From DATBMY01 sp036554605 (lineage in GTDB: Bacteria > Acidobacteriota > Blastocatellia > UBA7656), in assembly GCA_036554605.1 (NCBI GenBank), contig DATBMY010000177.1:1-14542 (forward strand): a stretch of 14,542 bases of DNA, written 5' to 3'. Under the pieces are notes generated by a model that did not search any database, was not told where the DNA came from, and saw nothing but the letters and a program-made list of their open reading frames with translations. Position 1 is the first letter of the stretch. Each line of letters opens with the position of its first letter. Below are positions 7,484 through 14,325 of this stretch, one piece after another. Both the position numbers and the translations under genes were made by a program.

Positions 7484-8941
7484 TTACGACGTGTAGCCCG
7501 CCTCTTCTATCACGTCGCGGACCACGGCGAGGAACTGGTCGGCAATCGCGCCGTCAATTACCCGGTGGTCGAAGCTCAAGCCCAGCATTCCTATCTGCCT
7601 TATCGCTATGGCGTCGTCGATGACCCACGGACGTTTCTTGATTATGCCCACGCCCAGTATCGCAACCTGCGGCTGGTTGATTATCGGCGTTCCTATGAGC
7701 CCGCCATAAACTCCGGGGTTTGTGATGGTGAAGGTGCCGCCCTGCACCTCGTCGGGCTTGAGCTGCTTATTGCGCGCGCGCTCGCCCAGGTCGTTTATCG
7801 CGCGCGCCAGTCCGAGAAGGGATTTCTCATCCGCATTGCGAACGACCGGAACTATCAACCCCCAGTCGAGCGCGACCGCGATCCCTATGTTTATATCCTT
7901 CTTATAAACAATCTGGTCGCCCCAGACCGAAGAGTTGATTATTGGGAATCTCTTTATCCCCTCGATGACCGCCTTGACGATGAACGGCAGGAAAGTGAGC
8001 TTGACGCCGTCGCGCTTCAAGAACTCGCCCTTAAGCTCGTCACGCAACCGGGAAGTCTCCGTATAGTCGACCTCCATAAACGAGGAGACGTGCGCCGAGG
8101 TGCGGCGGCTTTCGACCATGCGCAGCGCGATGGTCCGCCGCATATTCGACATCGGCTCTATCTCGTAACGGTCGTTTTCGGAAAAGGGCGGCGGGCCGAC
8201 TTCGCCCGCTTCGGCCGCGCCGGGCGCGCGAAGCGGTTGCGGCGCGCGCGCGGGTTGCGCGGGCGCGGCCGTGGCTGCCTGAGCTGCCGCGGCAGGCTTT
8301 TCGGCAGCGGGCTGCGCGGCCGGTTGAGCAGCGGCGGGGCGGTTCTCGATAAAGCTCAATATATCATTCTTCGTCACGCGGCCGCCGATGCCCGTGCCCT
8401 CGATCCGAGATACATCGACGCCGTGCTCTTCGGCGATCTTGCGCACGAGCGGGGACGAGCGCACGCGCTCCCCGTCTTGTTTCGACGCGACCGCTTCGGG
8501 AGCGGGCTGCTTGCTTTCAGGCGCGGGCGCTGCCTCGGCGGCGGGCTGTGAAACGGGCTTTTCAGCCGCTTGAGCGGCGGGTTGCGCGGCGGCCGCGGGT
8601 TGCGCGGGCGCAGACGGCGCGCTGGGCGCGGCGGCGGGCTGGGCGGGCGCTTCCTGCTTCGGAGCTTCTTCCTGTTTCGGCGCCTGGGCCGCGGGTTGCG
8701 CCGCCCCTCCGTTTATCACCGCGACGGTCGTATTAACCGCGACGGTTTCGCCTTCCTTGACCTTTATCTCTGAGAGAACGCCCGAGGCCGGAGACGGAAT
8801 CTCGGCGTCGACTTTGTCGGTAGATATTTCAAACAGCGGCTCGTCGCGCTTTACAGAATCGCCAACCTGCTTGAGCCACCTTACTATAGTACCTTCGGCG
8901 ATGGATTCACCCATCTGCGGCATTTTCACTTCTTCAGCCAT
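7484..8941 (-). CDS. 2-oxo acid dehydrogenase E2 (dihydrolipoamide acyltransferase)
   Basis: E2 forms the core of the complex, carries the acyl group on a swinging lipoyl arm and transfers it to CoA. With the ATG at 8941 the protein has 485 residues. There is one N-terminal lipoyl domain (about 3-80) with the modified lysine in EISTDKVDAEIPSP (Lys43). A long Ala/Pro/Gln-rich linker (about 80-155) leads to a peripheral-subunit-binding domain (about 160-200, RSSPLVRKIAEEHGVDV), then a second Ala/Pro linker. The catalytic domain starts at about 258 and has the active-site DHRVIDGA (His459, Asp463). The start is set by AGGTGGGAG, 4 nt upstream; an in-frame TTG at 8968 would add nine residues encoded in the repeat. 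E1 beta lies upstream and lipB downstream. The catalytic domain resembles both pyruvate and branched-chain types, so the substrate is left open. Confidence 0.95.
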   Translation of the reverse strand: MAEEVKMPQMGESIAEGTIVRWLKQVGDSVKRDEPLFEISTDKVDAEIPSPASGVLSEIKVKEGETVAVNTTVAVINGGAAQPAAQAPKQEEAPKQEAPAQPAAAPSAPSAPAQPAAAAQPAAQAAEKPVSQPAAEAAPAPESKQPAPEAVASKQDGERVRSSPLVRKIAEEHGVDVSRIEGTGIGGRVTKNDILSFIENRPAAAQPAAQPAAEKPAAAAQAATAAPAQPARAPQPLRAPGAAEAGEVGPPPFSENDRYEIEPMSNMRRTIALRMVESRRTSAHVSSFMEVDYTETSRLRDELKGEFLKRDGVKLTFLPFIVKAVIEGIKRFPIINSSVWGDQIVYKKDINIGIAVALDWGLIVPVVRNADEKSLLGLARAINDLGERARNKQLKPDEVQGGTFTITNPGVYGGLIGTPIINQPQVAILGVGIIKKRPWVIDDAIAIRQIGMLGLSFDHRVIDGAIADQFLAVVRDVIEEAGYTS

Positions 8942-8961
8942 ATGTCTCCCACCTCTTTTAC

Positions 8962-9025
8962 GTGACAAGTGAACTGTGACAAATGAGAAAAGAGTCCTTC
9001 TTGTCGTTTGTCACTCGTCACTTAA
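8962..9025 (-). repeat. Mirrored heptamer array between E1 beta and E2
   Basis: On the plus strand the units GTGACAA (8962-8968 and again 8976-8982) and GTGAACT (8969-8975) form one arm. The other arm (8998-9025) has units such as CGTTTGT and CACTCGT in the opposite sense. GTGACAAA (8976-8983) and TTTGTCAC (9007-9014) are perfect inverted copies. The TAA stop of E1 beta (9022-9024) is inside the last unit. Unlike other junctions, a good ribosome binding site for the next gene lies outside the array (8946-8954). Confidence 0.72.
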
Positions 9026-10002
9026 TAAGCTGCCAGCGAGCGAGCTGCTTTCAACACGTCGTCCACCTGCGGTAAAAAGAACTCTTCGAGCGGAGGCGCG
9101 TAAGGCACCGGAGTGTCGATCGAAGTCACGCGCACTATCGGGCCGTCGAGATATTCGAACGCCTCTTCATTTATTATGGCGGTGATCTCGCCGGCCATGC
9201 CGCCCGTCCGCGTCGCTTCGTGAAGGATTATAACCTTGCTGGTCTTCTTGACCGTTTCGGCTATAGCTTCGCGGTCGAGCGGATTGAGACTCCTCAAATC
9301 GATCACCTCGACATCGACGCCTTCCTGCTCCAGCCTCTCGGCCGCATCCATCGCCGTGTAGGTCATAGCCCCGTACGTAATAATCGAGAGGTCGCTCCCC
9401 TGCCGTCGCACGGCCGCCTTTCCTATCGGCACGATGTAATCTTCGGCCGGCACTTCCTGTTTGATTTTCGGATTGCGATAAAGCAGCTTGTGCTCGAAAA
9501 AGAGCACCGGGTCGTCATCGCGTATCGCGGCCTTGATAAGTCCCTTTGCGTCGTAGGGCGTTGACGGTTCGACCATCTTGAGCCCCGGCGTGTTTAAGAA
9601 GAATGCCTCGACGTTCTGCGAATGAAACGGGCCGCCGTGCACCCCGCCGCCGCACGGACCGCGTACCACCATCGGGATGCCTATGCCCTGGCGGTAGCGG
9701 CTCTTGGCGGCATAATTCGTCAGCATATCGAAGCAGCAAGATATAAAATCTATAAACTGCATCTCGGCCACCGGGCGCATCCCCATCATGGCCGCGCCGC
9801 AGGCCGCGCCGATTATCGCGCTCTCCGAGATCGGCGTGTCGATGACGCGCTCTTCCCCGAACCTGCCCAAAAACCCTTCGGTCAGCTTGAACGCGCCGCC
9901 ATAAACGCCTATGTCCTCGCCTAGCAGGAAGACGCGCTCGTCGCGCTCCATCTCTTCCCATATCCCCTGTTTTATCGCTTCAAGCAGTGTTATCGCAGCC
10001 AT
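9022..10002 (-). CDS. 2-oxo acid dehydrogenase E1 component, beta subunit
   Basis: With E1 alpha it forms the thiamine-diphosphate-dependent decarboxylase of the complex. The 326 residues from the ATG at 10002 match the usual length (about 325), and the protein begins as the family does (MAAITLLEAIKQG). Family signatures include LLGEDIGVYGGAF, the RVIDTPISE segment, GMRPVAEMQF, and HSQNVEAFF, where the histidine is an expected active-site residue. The transketolase C-terminal domain follows (about 200-320). The sequence reads close to branched-chain 2-oxo acid dehydrogenase beta subunits from memory, but pyruvate is also possible. No ribosome binding site is visible before 10002. An in-frame ATG at 10056 would add 18 repeat-encoded residues and is judged less likely. 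The stop codon lies in the next repeat array. Confidence 0.95.
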   Translation of the reverse strand: MAAITLLEAIKQGIWEEMERDERVFLLGEDIGVYGGAFKLTEGFLGRFGEERVIDTPISESAIIGAACGAAMMGMRPVAEMQFIDFISCCFDMLTNYAAKSRYRQGIGIPMVVRGPCGGGVHGGPFHSQNVEAFFLNTPGLKMVEPSTPYDAKGLIKAAIRDDDPVLFFEHKLLYRNPKIKQEVPAEDYIVPIGKAAVRRQGSDLSIITYGAMTYTAMDAAERLEQEGVDVEVIDLRSLNPLDREAIAETVKKTSKVIILHEATRTGGMAGEITAIINEEAFEYLDGPIVRVTSIDTPVPYAPPLEEFFLPQVDDVLKAARSLAAY

Positions 10003-10012
10003 ACTATAAAAC

Positions 10013-10124
10013 GGGTGAAAGGGTGATAGGGCTATAAACACCTTTTCATCCTTCACTCTTCATTCCTTCGGTTTATCCGACATACTTCACCCCTTCACCC
10101 TTTCACCCTTTCACCTTTTCATCC
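10013..10124 (-). repeat. Mirrored octamer array between E1 alpha and E1 beta
   Basis: Here the period is 8 bp. On the plus strand 10013-10036 has three units (for example GGGTGAAA), and the opposite arm has five clean units at 10085-10124 (for example TTTCACCC). A more degenerate stretch of similar octamers lies between (about 10041-10070). The TGA stop of E1 alpha (10119-10121) lies inside the last unit. The array fills nearly all of the 116-bp gap. On the mRNA the upstream arm repeats a GGGTGAAA-like, purine-rich word; the arm nearest E1 beta is its complement, so no ribosome binding site is left before that gene. Confidence 0.78.
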
Positions 10125-11120
10125 TTTGCCCGCGCCGATCACCGCCGGCTTCTCGCTTGCGATTACATCGCCGAGCGCGCTCTCGGCCCGCGGAGCCGGC
10201 TGGCTTTCGGCCCACGCCAGGTCCGCGTCAAGCTCCGTGTCGACGCGTGAGGTCACGCTTTCGATCTCGGAAGCCGCGGCGACATCTTTCTCTAAAAGGT
10301 ATTTTTCGAAATAAGCAATCGGGTCGCGCGCGCGCCACTGTTCGAGCAGTTCCTTCGGCACGTAAGATTGATTGTCGTGCGCGGCGTGCCCGCGCATGCG
10401 AAACGTCTTCGCCTCTATGAGCGCCGGCCCCCCGCCCTCGCGCGCCCGCTCTACGGCGCGGCGCGACGAGCGATAGACCGCCAGAACATCGTTGCCGTCG
10501 ACTATCTCGCTCGGAATCCCGTAAGCCTTCGCGCGGTCCGCGAGGTTCAGCACCCTCATCTGCTTTGATGTGGGCGTGGAGTAGGCAAACCCGTTGTGCT
10601 CCGCGATTATTATGAGCGGCAGATTCTGCGCGGATGCGAAGTTCGCCGCCTCGTGAAATACCCCTGTGCTGGTCGCCCCGTCGCCTACATAGACCATCCC
10701 GACGGTCTTCTTCTTTTGCATTCGCGCCGCGAGCAATACGCCGTTCATCACAGCCACAAGCGACGCGAGCGGGCTTATTGTGCCTATGAAGCCGCGCTCA
10801 AGATCGGTGAAGTGTATGTTCTGATCGCGCCCGCGATTGGGCGAAGTGCTGCGCCAGAGGTAAGACGAAAAGACCTCGCGCGAGGTCGCGCCCATGACCA
10901 TCATCGCGCCCATATCGCGCGTGAGCGGCGATATGATATCTCCCTCGGATTTATCGAGCGCGTAAGCCGAGCCGACGGCCGTCGCCTCCTGCCCGAGACT
11001 GCGAAACAACCCGCCCACGATTTTGCTCTGGCGGTAGAGATTGTCGAGCCGCTCCTCAAGCGAGCGAGTCAATCGCATGTAGTAAAGAAGATCGAGTTGT
11101 TGATCCTTGTTTAAGTCCAT
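10119..11120 (-). CDS. 2-oxo acid dehydrogenase E1 component, alpha subunit
   Basis: E1 alpha binds thiamine diphosphate and decarboxylates the 2-oxo acid together with E1 beta. From the ATG at 11120 it has 333 residues, a normal family length, and starts with MDLNKDQQLDLLYYMRLTRS, like homologues. The TPP motif runs from GDGATSTG (146-148 is GDG) to the AEHNG asparagine (Asn176). RSLGQEA (about 40-46) and the regulatory-loop equivalent RMRGHAAHDNQSY (about 242-254) are present. A longer frame from GTG at 11162 or ATG at 11156 would add residues encoded by the repeat array; the conserved start favours 11120. No clear ribosome binding site precedes it. Instead the start codon sits in the last repeat unit, one nucleotide from a 17-bp stem. 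It may depend on coupling to Lpd translation. Confidence 0.93.
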   Translation of the reverse strand: MDLNKDQQLDLLYYMRLTRSLEERLDNLYRQSKIVGGLFRSLGQEATAVGSAYALDKSEGDIISPLTRDMGAMMVMGATSREVFSSYLWRSTSPNRGRDQNIHFTDLERGFIGTISPLASLVAVMNGVLLAARMQKKKTVGMVYVGDGATSTGVFHEAANFASAQNLPLIIIAEHNGFAYSTPTSKQMRVLNLADRAKAYGIPSEIVDGNDVLAVYRSSRRAVERAREGGGPALIEAKTFRMRGHAAHDNQSYVPKELLEQWRARDPIAYFEKYLLEKDVAAASEIESVTSRVDTELDADLAWAESQPAPRAESALGDVIASEKPAVIGAGKG

Positions 11121-11205
11121 GGTCCGCTGTCCGATGTCTATAGTCCGAACTCCCATGCCCACTTCGATGCGCTGACTTCGGACATCGGACAGCGGACTTC
11201 GGACC
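11115..11205 (-). repeat. Mirrored heptamer array between Lpd and E1 alpha, with a 17-bp perfect stem
   Basis: This is the clearest array. The plus-strand arm at 11115-11149 has five 7-bp units with consensus GTCCGNN. The opposite arm at 11171-11205 has five units with consensus TCGGACN, separated from the first by a 21-bp spacer. GTCCGCTGTCCGATGTC (11122-11138) and GACATCGGACAGCGGAC (11181-11197) are exact reverse complements. The first unit, GTCCATG, contains the complement of the E1 alpha start codon (11118-11120). The array ends 5 bp before the Lpd stop codon at 11211-11213. Confidence 0.85.
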
Positions 11206-11210
11206 GGCGA

Positions 11211-12620
11211 CTATGCGCCATGTATGGCGTAGCCGTGCACGTCCTCGAACGCCTCGTGCATGCTTTCGGAGACGGTCGGGTGCGCGTGCATCATGTTGAT
11301 CATCTCTTCTACGGTCGCCTCCATCTGTAGAGCCGCGCCGCCTTCTACTATCAACTCCGTCGCGTGCGGGCCGATTATGTGAAGCCCGAGAACTTCGTCA
11401 TAGCGGGCGTCGCTCACTACTTTGACAATGCCTTCGGTCGCGCCGACTATCTGGGCTTTCGCAAGCACGGGGATCGAAAACTTCCCGGTCTTGACCTCAT
11501 AGCCGCGCTCGCGCGCCTTCGCTTCAGTCAGCCCGATGCTTGCGACCTCGGGCGAGCAGTAAGTGCAATTCGGGACGCGGTCGTAGTTGATCGGGCGCGG
11601 GTCCTTGCCCGCAATCGTCTCTACCGCAAGTATCCCTTCGGCCGATGCCACGTGCGCGAGCCACGGCGTCGGTATCACGTCGCCTATCGCATAGACGTTC
11701 GGCTCGGCCGTGCGCATGTGGTCGTCCACTTTTATGTAGCCGCGCTCGACTTCTACGCGACTATTTTCAAGCCCGAGCCCGTCCGTGTAAGCGCGACGGC
11801 CGACCGCCACCAGGAATTTCTCGGCTGAAAACTCGCGCCTCTCTTCTCCGACCTTCGCGGTCACTTTCACAAGCCCGCCATCTACGGTCGCCGACTCGAA
11901 AAAGGTGCCGGTGAATGACTTGATGCCCTGTTTCTTGAATGCCTTCGCCAGCTCCGCGCTTATCTCTTCGTCCTCGATGGGCAGCAGGCGCGGCAGCACT
12001 TCGATGATCGTCACGTCCGAGCCGAAGCGCGCGAACATCGATGCGAACTCTACCCCGACCGCGCCCGCGCCAAGCACGATCAAGGACTTCGGCACCTCTT
12101 TGAGTTCCAGTATTTCGTCGCTCGTGATTATATGCTCGCCGTCTATCGGCAGGTTCGGCAACGAGCGCGGGACCGACCCCGTCGCGATGATTATGTTCTT
12201 GGTCTGAATTTGCCGGGCGGCTCCGTCGGCCGATGTCACGCTTATGCGCCCCGCCCCGTCTATGCGCCCGGCCCCCTTAATGACCTCGACCTTGTTCTTG
12301 CGCATAAGGAACTCGACGCCCTTCGCGCCTTTAAGCACGATCTTGCCTTTGAATTTCTGCGCCTGGTCGAAATCGAGCGCCACGTTCGAGGCAACCACGC
12401 CCATGCTCTTGGCGTGCTTGAATTCTTCGAGCAGATCGGCCGTATGCAGAAGCGCCTTCGTAGGTATGCAACCGCGCAGCAGGCATGTGCCGCCGAGGTT
12501 CTTATCCTTTTCGATTATTGCGGTTCGAAGGCCCAGCTGACCTGCCCGTACCGCCGCGACGTACCCGCCCGGACCCGAGCCGATTATCGTAACGTCAAAC
12601 ATCTCGCCTGTAGAACTCAA
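11211..12620 (-). CDS. lpdA: Dihydrolipoyl dehydrogenase (E3)
   Basis: Lpd re-oxidises the dihydrolipoyl arm of E2 using FAD and NAD+. The 469-residue protein has GSGPGG (14-19) for FAD, the redox disulfide Cys46/Cys51 in GGTCLLRGCIPTK, a second nucleotide-binding motif GAGAVGVEFASMF for NAD, and YAIGDV for FAD. The catalytic HAHPTVSE is near the end (His447, Glu452). The best start is TTG at 12620: AAAGGAG (12635-12629) lies 8 nt before it and overlaps the TAA stop of the Rieske gene, giving tight translational coupling. An ATG at 12602 would remove six residues and has a poorer ribosome binding site. This junction (13 bp) is the only one in the operon without a repeat array. Lpd may also serve other lipoyl complexes in the cell. 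Confidence 0.97.
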   Translation of the reverse strand: MSSTGEMFDVTIIGSGPGGYVAAVRAGQLGLRTAIIEKDKNLGGTCLLRGCIPTKALLHTADLLEEFKHAKSMGVVASNVALDFDQAQKFKGKIVLKGAKGVEFLMRKNKVEVIKGAGRIDGAGRISVTSADGAARQIQTKNIIIATGSVPRSLPNLPIDGEHIITSDEILELKEVPKSLIVLGAGAVGVEFASMFARFGSDVTIIEVLPRLLPIEDEEISAELAKAFKKQGIKSFTGTFFESATVDGGLVKVTAKVGEERREFSAEKFLVAVGRRAYTDGLGLENSRVEVERGYIKVDDHMRTAEPNVYAIGDVIPTPWLAHVASAEGILAVETIAGKDPRPINYDRVPNCTYCSPEVASIGLTEAKARERGYEVKTGKFSIPVLAKAQIVGATEGIVKVVSDARYDEVLGLHIIGPHATELIVEGGAALQMEATVEEMINMMHAHPTVSESMHEAFEDVHGYAIHGA

Positions 12621-12633
12621 TTTTGTAGCTCCT

Positions 12634-12948
12634 TTAATCGAGCGCCACCTTTATCTCATCGCCTTCGACTACTACGTCAAACTTCTGGACCTTGGCTAGC
12701 GCGTTGACCGGTGATACGCCCGTATGCAGGCTGAAGGTCCAGCCGTGCCATGGGCATTGCACGGTCGCGTTGGCGCAATCAACGTAGCCTTCGCCAAGCG
12801 GGCCGCCACGGTGCGGGCAGACGTTGTCGAGCGCGTGAATCTCGCCGTTGCAATTAAAGAGTCCTATCGCCTGCCCGCCGGCTTCGACCGACATCCCGCT
12901 GCCCGGAGGCAAATCCGCCTTGTTGGCTACCTTGACAATATCCGCCAT
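12634..12948 (-). CDS. Rieske [2Fe-2S] ferredoxin-like protein
   Basis: The product is 104 residues from the ATG at 12948, preceded by GAGGGGTGAAG as ribosome binding site. It is a stand-alone, soluble Rieske domain of the NirD/dioxygenase-ferredoxin type. The cluster ligands are Cys44 and His46 (CPHRGG) and Cys65 and His68 (CPWHGW), all present. There is no signal peptide or membrane helix, so it is cytoplasmic. An in-frame ATG at 13056 exists but lies upstream of the candidate promoter and is not expected to be used. As first gene of the dehydrogenase operon, its stop codon overlaps the ribosome binding site of lpd. Small electron carriers like this usually serve oxygenases or reductases; the partner here is not evident, and a link to the 2-oxo acid dehydrogenase is an inference from cotranscription only. 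Confidence 0.92.
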   Translation of the reverse strand: MADIVKVANKADLPPGSGMSVEAGGQAIGLFNCNGEIHALDNVCPHRGGPLGEGYVDCANATVQCPWHGWTFSLHTGVSPVNALAKVQKFDVVVEGDEIKVALD

Positions 12949-12972
12949 CTTCACCCCTCGAATCTTGAAACC

Positions 12973-13006
12973 CGCTCGCACAGTCACATTAATGTTGTAG
13001 CGAGCG
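12973..13006. promoter_or_regulatory. Operator-like dyad in the leader of the Rieske/dehydrogenase operon
   Basis: CGCTCGC (12973-12979) and GCGAGCG (13000-13006) are perfect inverted copies. Nested between them, almost on the same centre, is the 10-bp palindrome ACATTAATGT (12986-12995). The element starts at about the predicted transcription start, so it could be a repressor site or fold as a leader hairpin. No regulator can be named from the sequence. Confidence 0.45.
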
Positions 13007-13013
13007 ACTGACC

Positions 13014-13043
13014 ATCTTAGCAACTCGCCGCCGGGCCTTTCAA
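13014..13043 (-). promoter_or_regulatory. Candidate sigma-70-type promoter for the Rieske-Lpd-E1-E2-LipB operon
   Basis: On the minus strand TTGAAA (13043-13038) and TAAGAT (13019-13014) are separated by 18 bp. The predicted start near 13007 gives a leader of about 60 nt to the Rieske ATG at 12948 and supports that start over the longer frame beginning at 13056. Confidence 0.5.
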
Positions 13044-13118
13044 GCTGCCGCTTCATTCGAGGATTATGATTCTTATTATCCGGCCCGTGGAAGGTCGAAC
13101 CTCATGCCGGACGAGAAG

Positions 13119-13140
13119 CGAGGCAAAGATGGATGCCTCG
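13119..13140 (-). terminator. Hairpin after the DUF4384 gene, possible terminator
   Basis: CGAGGCA (13119-13125) pairs perfectly with TGCCTCG (13134-13140) around an 8-nt loop, about 20 bp downstream of the DUF4384 stop. There is no U-tract on the minus strand, so it may be only a weak terminator or an mRNA-stabilising hairpin. Confidence 0.35.
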
Positions 13141-13161
13141 CCTATTGCTTGCGCGGCGCGT

Positions 13162-14070
13162 TCAGCGCCTGGTTTTGCGCGGAGCGGTTTTCGCCCTGCC
13201 GTATCGAAGCCCTACTTTGACTAATAACGGCGCCCCCGCTTTCACACCAACTCGATAGATGGTCTGCGGCTCCGGCTCTTCCTGCGTCAGTTGCCGCGTC
13301 CCATTCGCCCCCGCCTCCTGTTCCGCCTTCGTCCAGTTCTTGCCCGCTCCGCCCGACAGATCAAAGATCTCCGTTCGCGCTCCCCATTCTCGTTCCCACT
13401 GCTCGACCTGCTCGTTGCTGAGCGTCAGCGCTTTGGGGCCGATGGTTATTCCTTCCAGCGGCTTGCTCGACACTATCACTGTCAGCAATTCGCCCGTTTG
13501 CCTGGTGTTTGCAAGCTTCGACTGTTGCAGCGTGAAATAGTTCGGCCGGTCTTCCTGCGCGGGGATTTCCACCAGCTTGCCCGCCCCAACCTGATTGTCT
13601 CCGTTGCGCGTGCGGGTCGTGGGAAAGATCAGCACCGGCTCGCCTAAACTCCCGTCGGCGTACTCTTCCCGGTTTATTACATAAAGGTAGCCCGCCCGAG
13701 GCGATTCGAAGCTCAGACGAATCCGCTCGCCTATTACAAGCGGCGAATCGGCCGATACCCGTTGCGGTATGAACTCGATGCTCTCATCCTCTCTCTGCAC
13801 GAGTATGCGCGCCCCGGTGTCCGCGGCAGTGGCCGGCCGCAGCCGCCAGATCGTCAAGCCCAGTTGCGCGAACTCTCCCGCGCCGGTAGCAACCGCGGTC
13901 TTGGCCCCGGCACGCCGGTAGAGCGCGCGGCGGCTTGCACTGGCTGAAGCCTGCGCCTTGGCAGGTCGCGCTTTGACGAACTCTTCAGGGATGATGCCGC
14001 GTGTTTCCTGGGCTTGCGCTAAGGTCCCGAGGCAAAAAGCCAGCACTAACATATAAACGAGTCGAGTCAT
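13162..14070 (-). CDS. Secreted DUF4384-domain protein, function unknown
   Basis: The product is 302 residues from the ATG at 14070, which follows AAGGAG by 8 nt; a longer frame from 14097 lacks such support. Residues 1-20 form a signal peptide (MTRLVYMLVLAFCLG, cleavage expected after AQA near residue 20), so the protein is exported. An Ala/Arg-rich stretch (about 35-65) precedes a domain at about 113-205 that I recognise as DUF4384-like: LVIGERIRLSFESPRAGYLYVINREEYADG, then LIFPTTRTRNGDNQVGAGK. A C-terminal strand region with IYRVGVKAGAPLLVKVGLRYG ends in a basic tail. Proteins of this type are common in Acidobacteriota; I know no established function for them. It lies upstream of the dehydrogenase operon and downstream of the sigma factor, probably as a separate unit. 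No convincing promoter was found in the 228 bp ahead of it. Confidence 0.85.
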   Translation of the reverse strand: MTRLVYMLVLAFCLGTLAQAQETRGIIPEEFVKARPAKAQASASASRRALYRRAGAKTAVATGAGEFAQLGLTIWRLRPATAADTGARILVQREDESIEFIPQRVSADSPLVIGERIRLSFESPRAGYLYVINREEYADGSLGEPVLIFPTTRTRNGDNQVGAGKLVEIPAQEDRPNYFTLQQSKLANTRQTGELLTVIVSSKPLEGITIGPKALTLSNEQVEQWEREWGARTEIFDLSGGAGKNWTKAEQEAGANGTRQLTQEEPEPQTIYRVGVKAGAPLLVKVGLRYGRAKTAPRKTRR

Positions 14071-14325
14071 TGATCTATCTCCTTGTGTGTCGAACATAGC
14101 TCACACGCGATATTTATCCCTCTTTGCACAACAACAACACGCATAAATTGTCCCGGCGGCAATTTGAGTCGTTTCCGGCCAGCATATTTCTCTCCCTAGA
14201 ATCTAAGGGGGATTTCACGCGCAAATCTGTTCATGCCAGCGCGGATTTTTTTGCATGCACCGGATGCCTGCGCTTTATCTCTTTGCCCGATCCTGGCCGG
14301 CACGCGCAGAGAACGGCGAGTGGCG

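Noticed and set aside
7565..8551. A 328-codon plus-strand frame opposite E2
   Set aside because: Its Arg/Gly-rich, low-complexity product is the complement of the E2 Ala/Pro linker and catalytic domain. There is no family resemblance.
5087..11205. CRISPR array or IS/MITE copies as the explanation for the gap repeats
   Set aside because: Units are 7-8 bp, contiguous and degenerate, without spacers. The words differ between junctions, there are no target-site duplications and no transposase, so neither fits.
12949..13056. Rieske frame extended upstream to ATG 13056
   Set aside because: The extra 36 residues do not fit the family, and the region contains the candidate promoter and dyad. The ATG at 12948 has a good ribosome binding site.
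14211..14275. GATTT/AAATC inverted repeat and a T-run in the gap after the sigma factor
   Set aside because: The stem is 5 bp, and the T-run is on the plus strand, where no gene ends, so it does not support a terminator.
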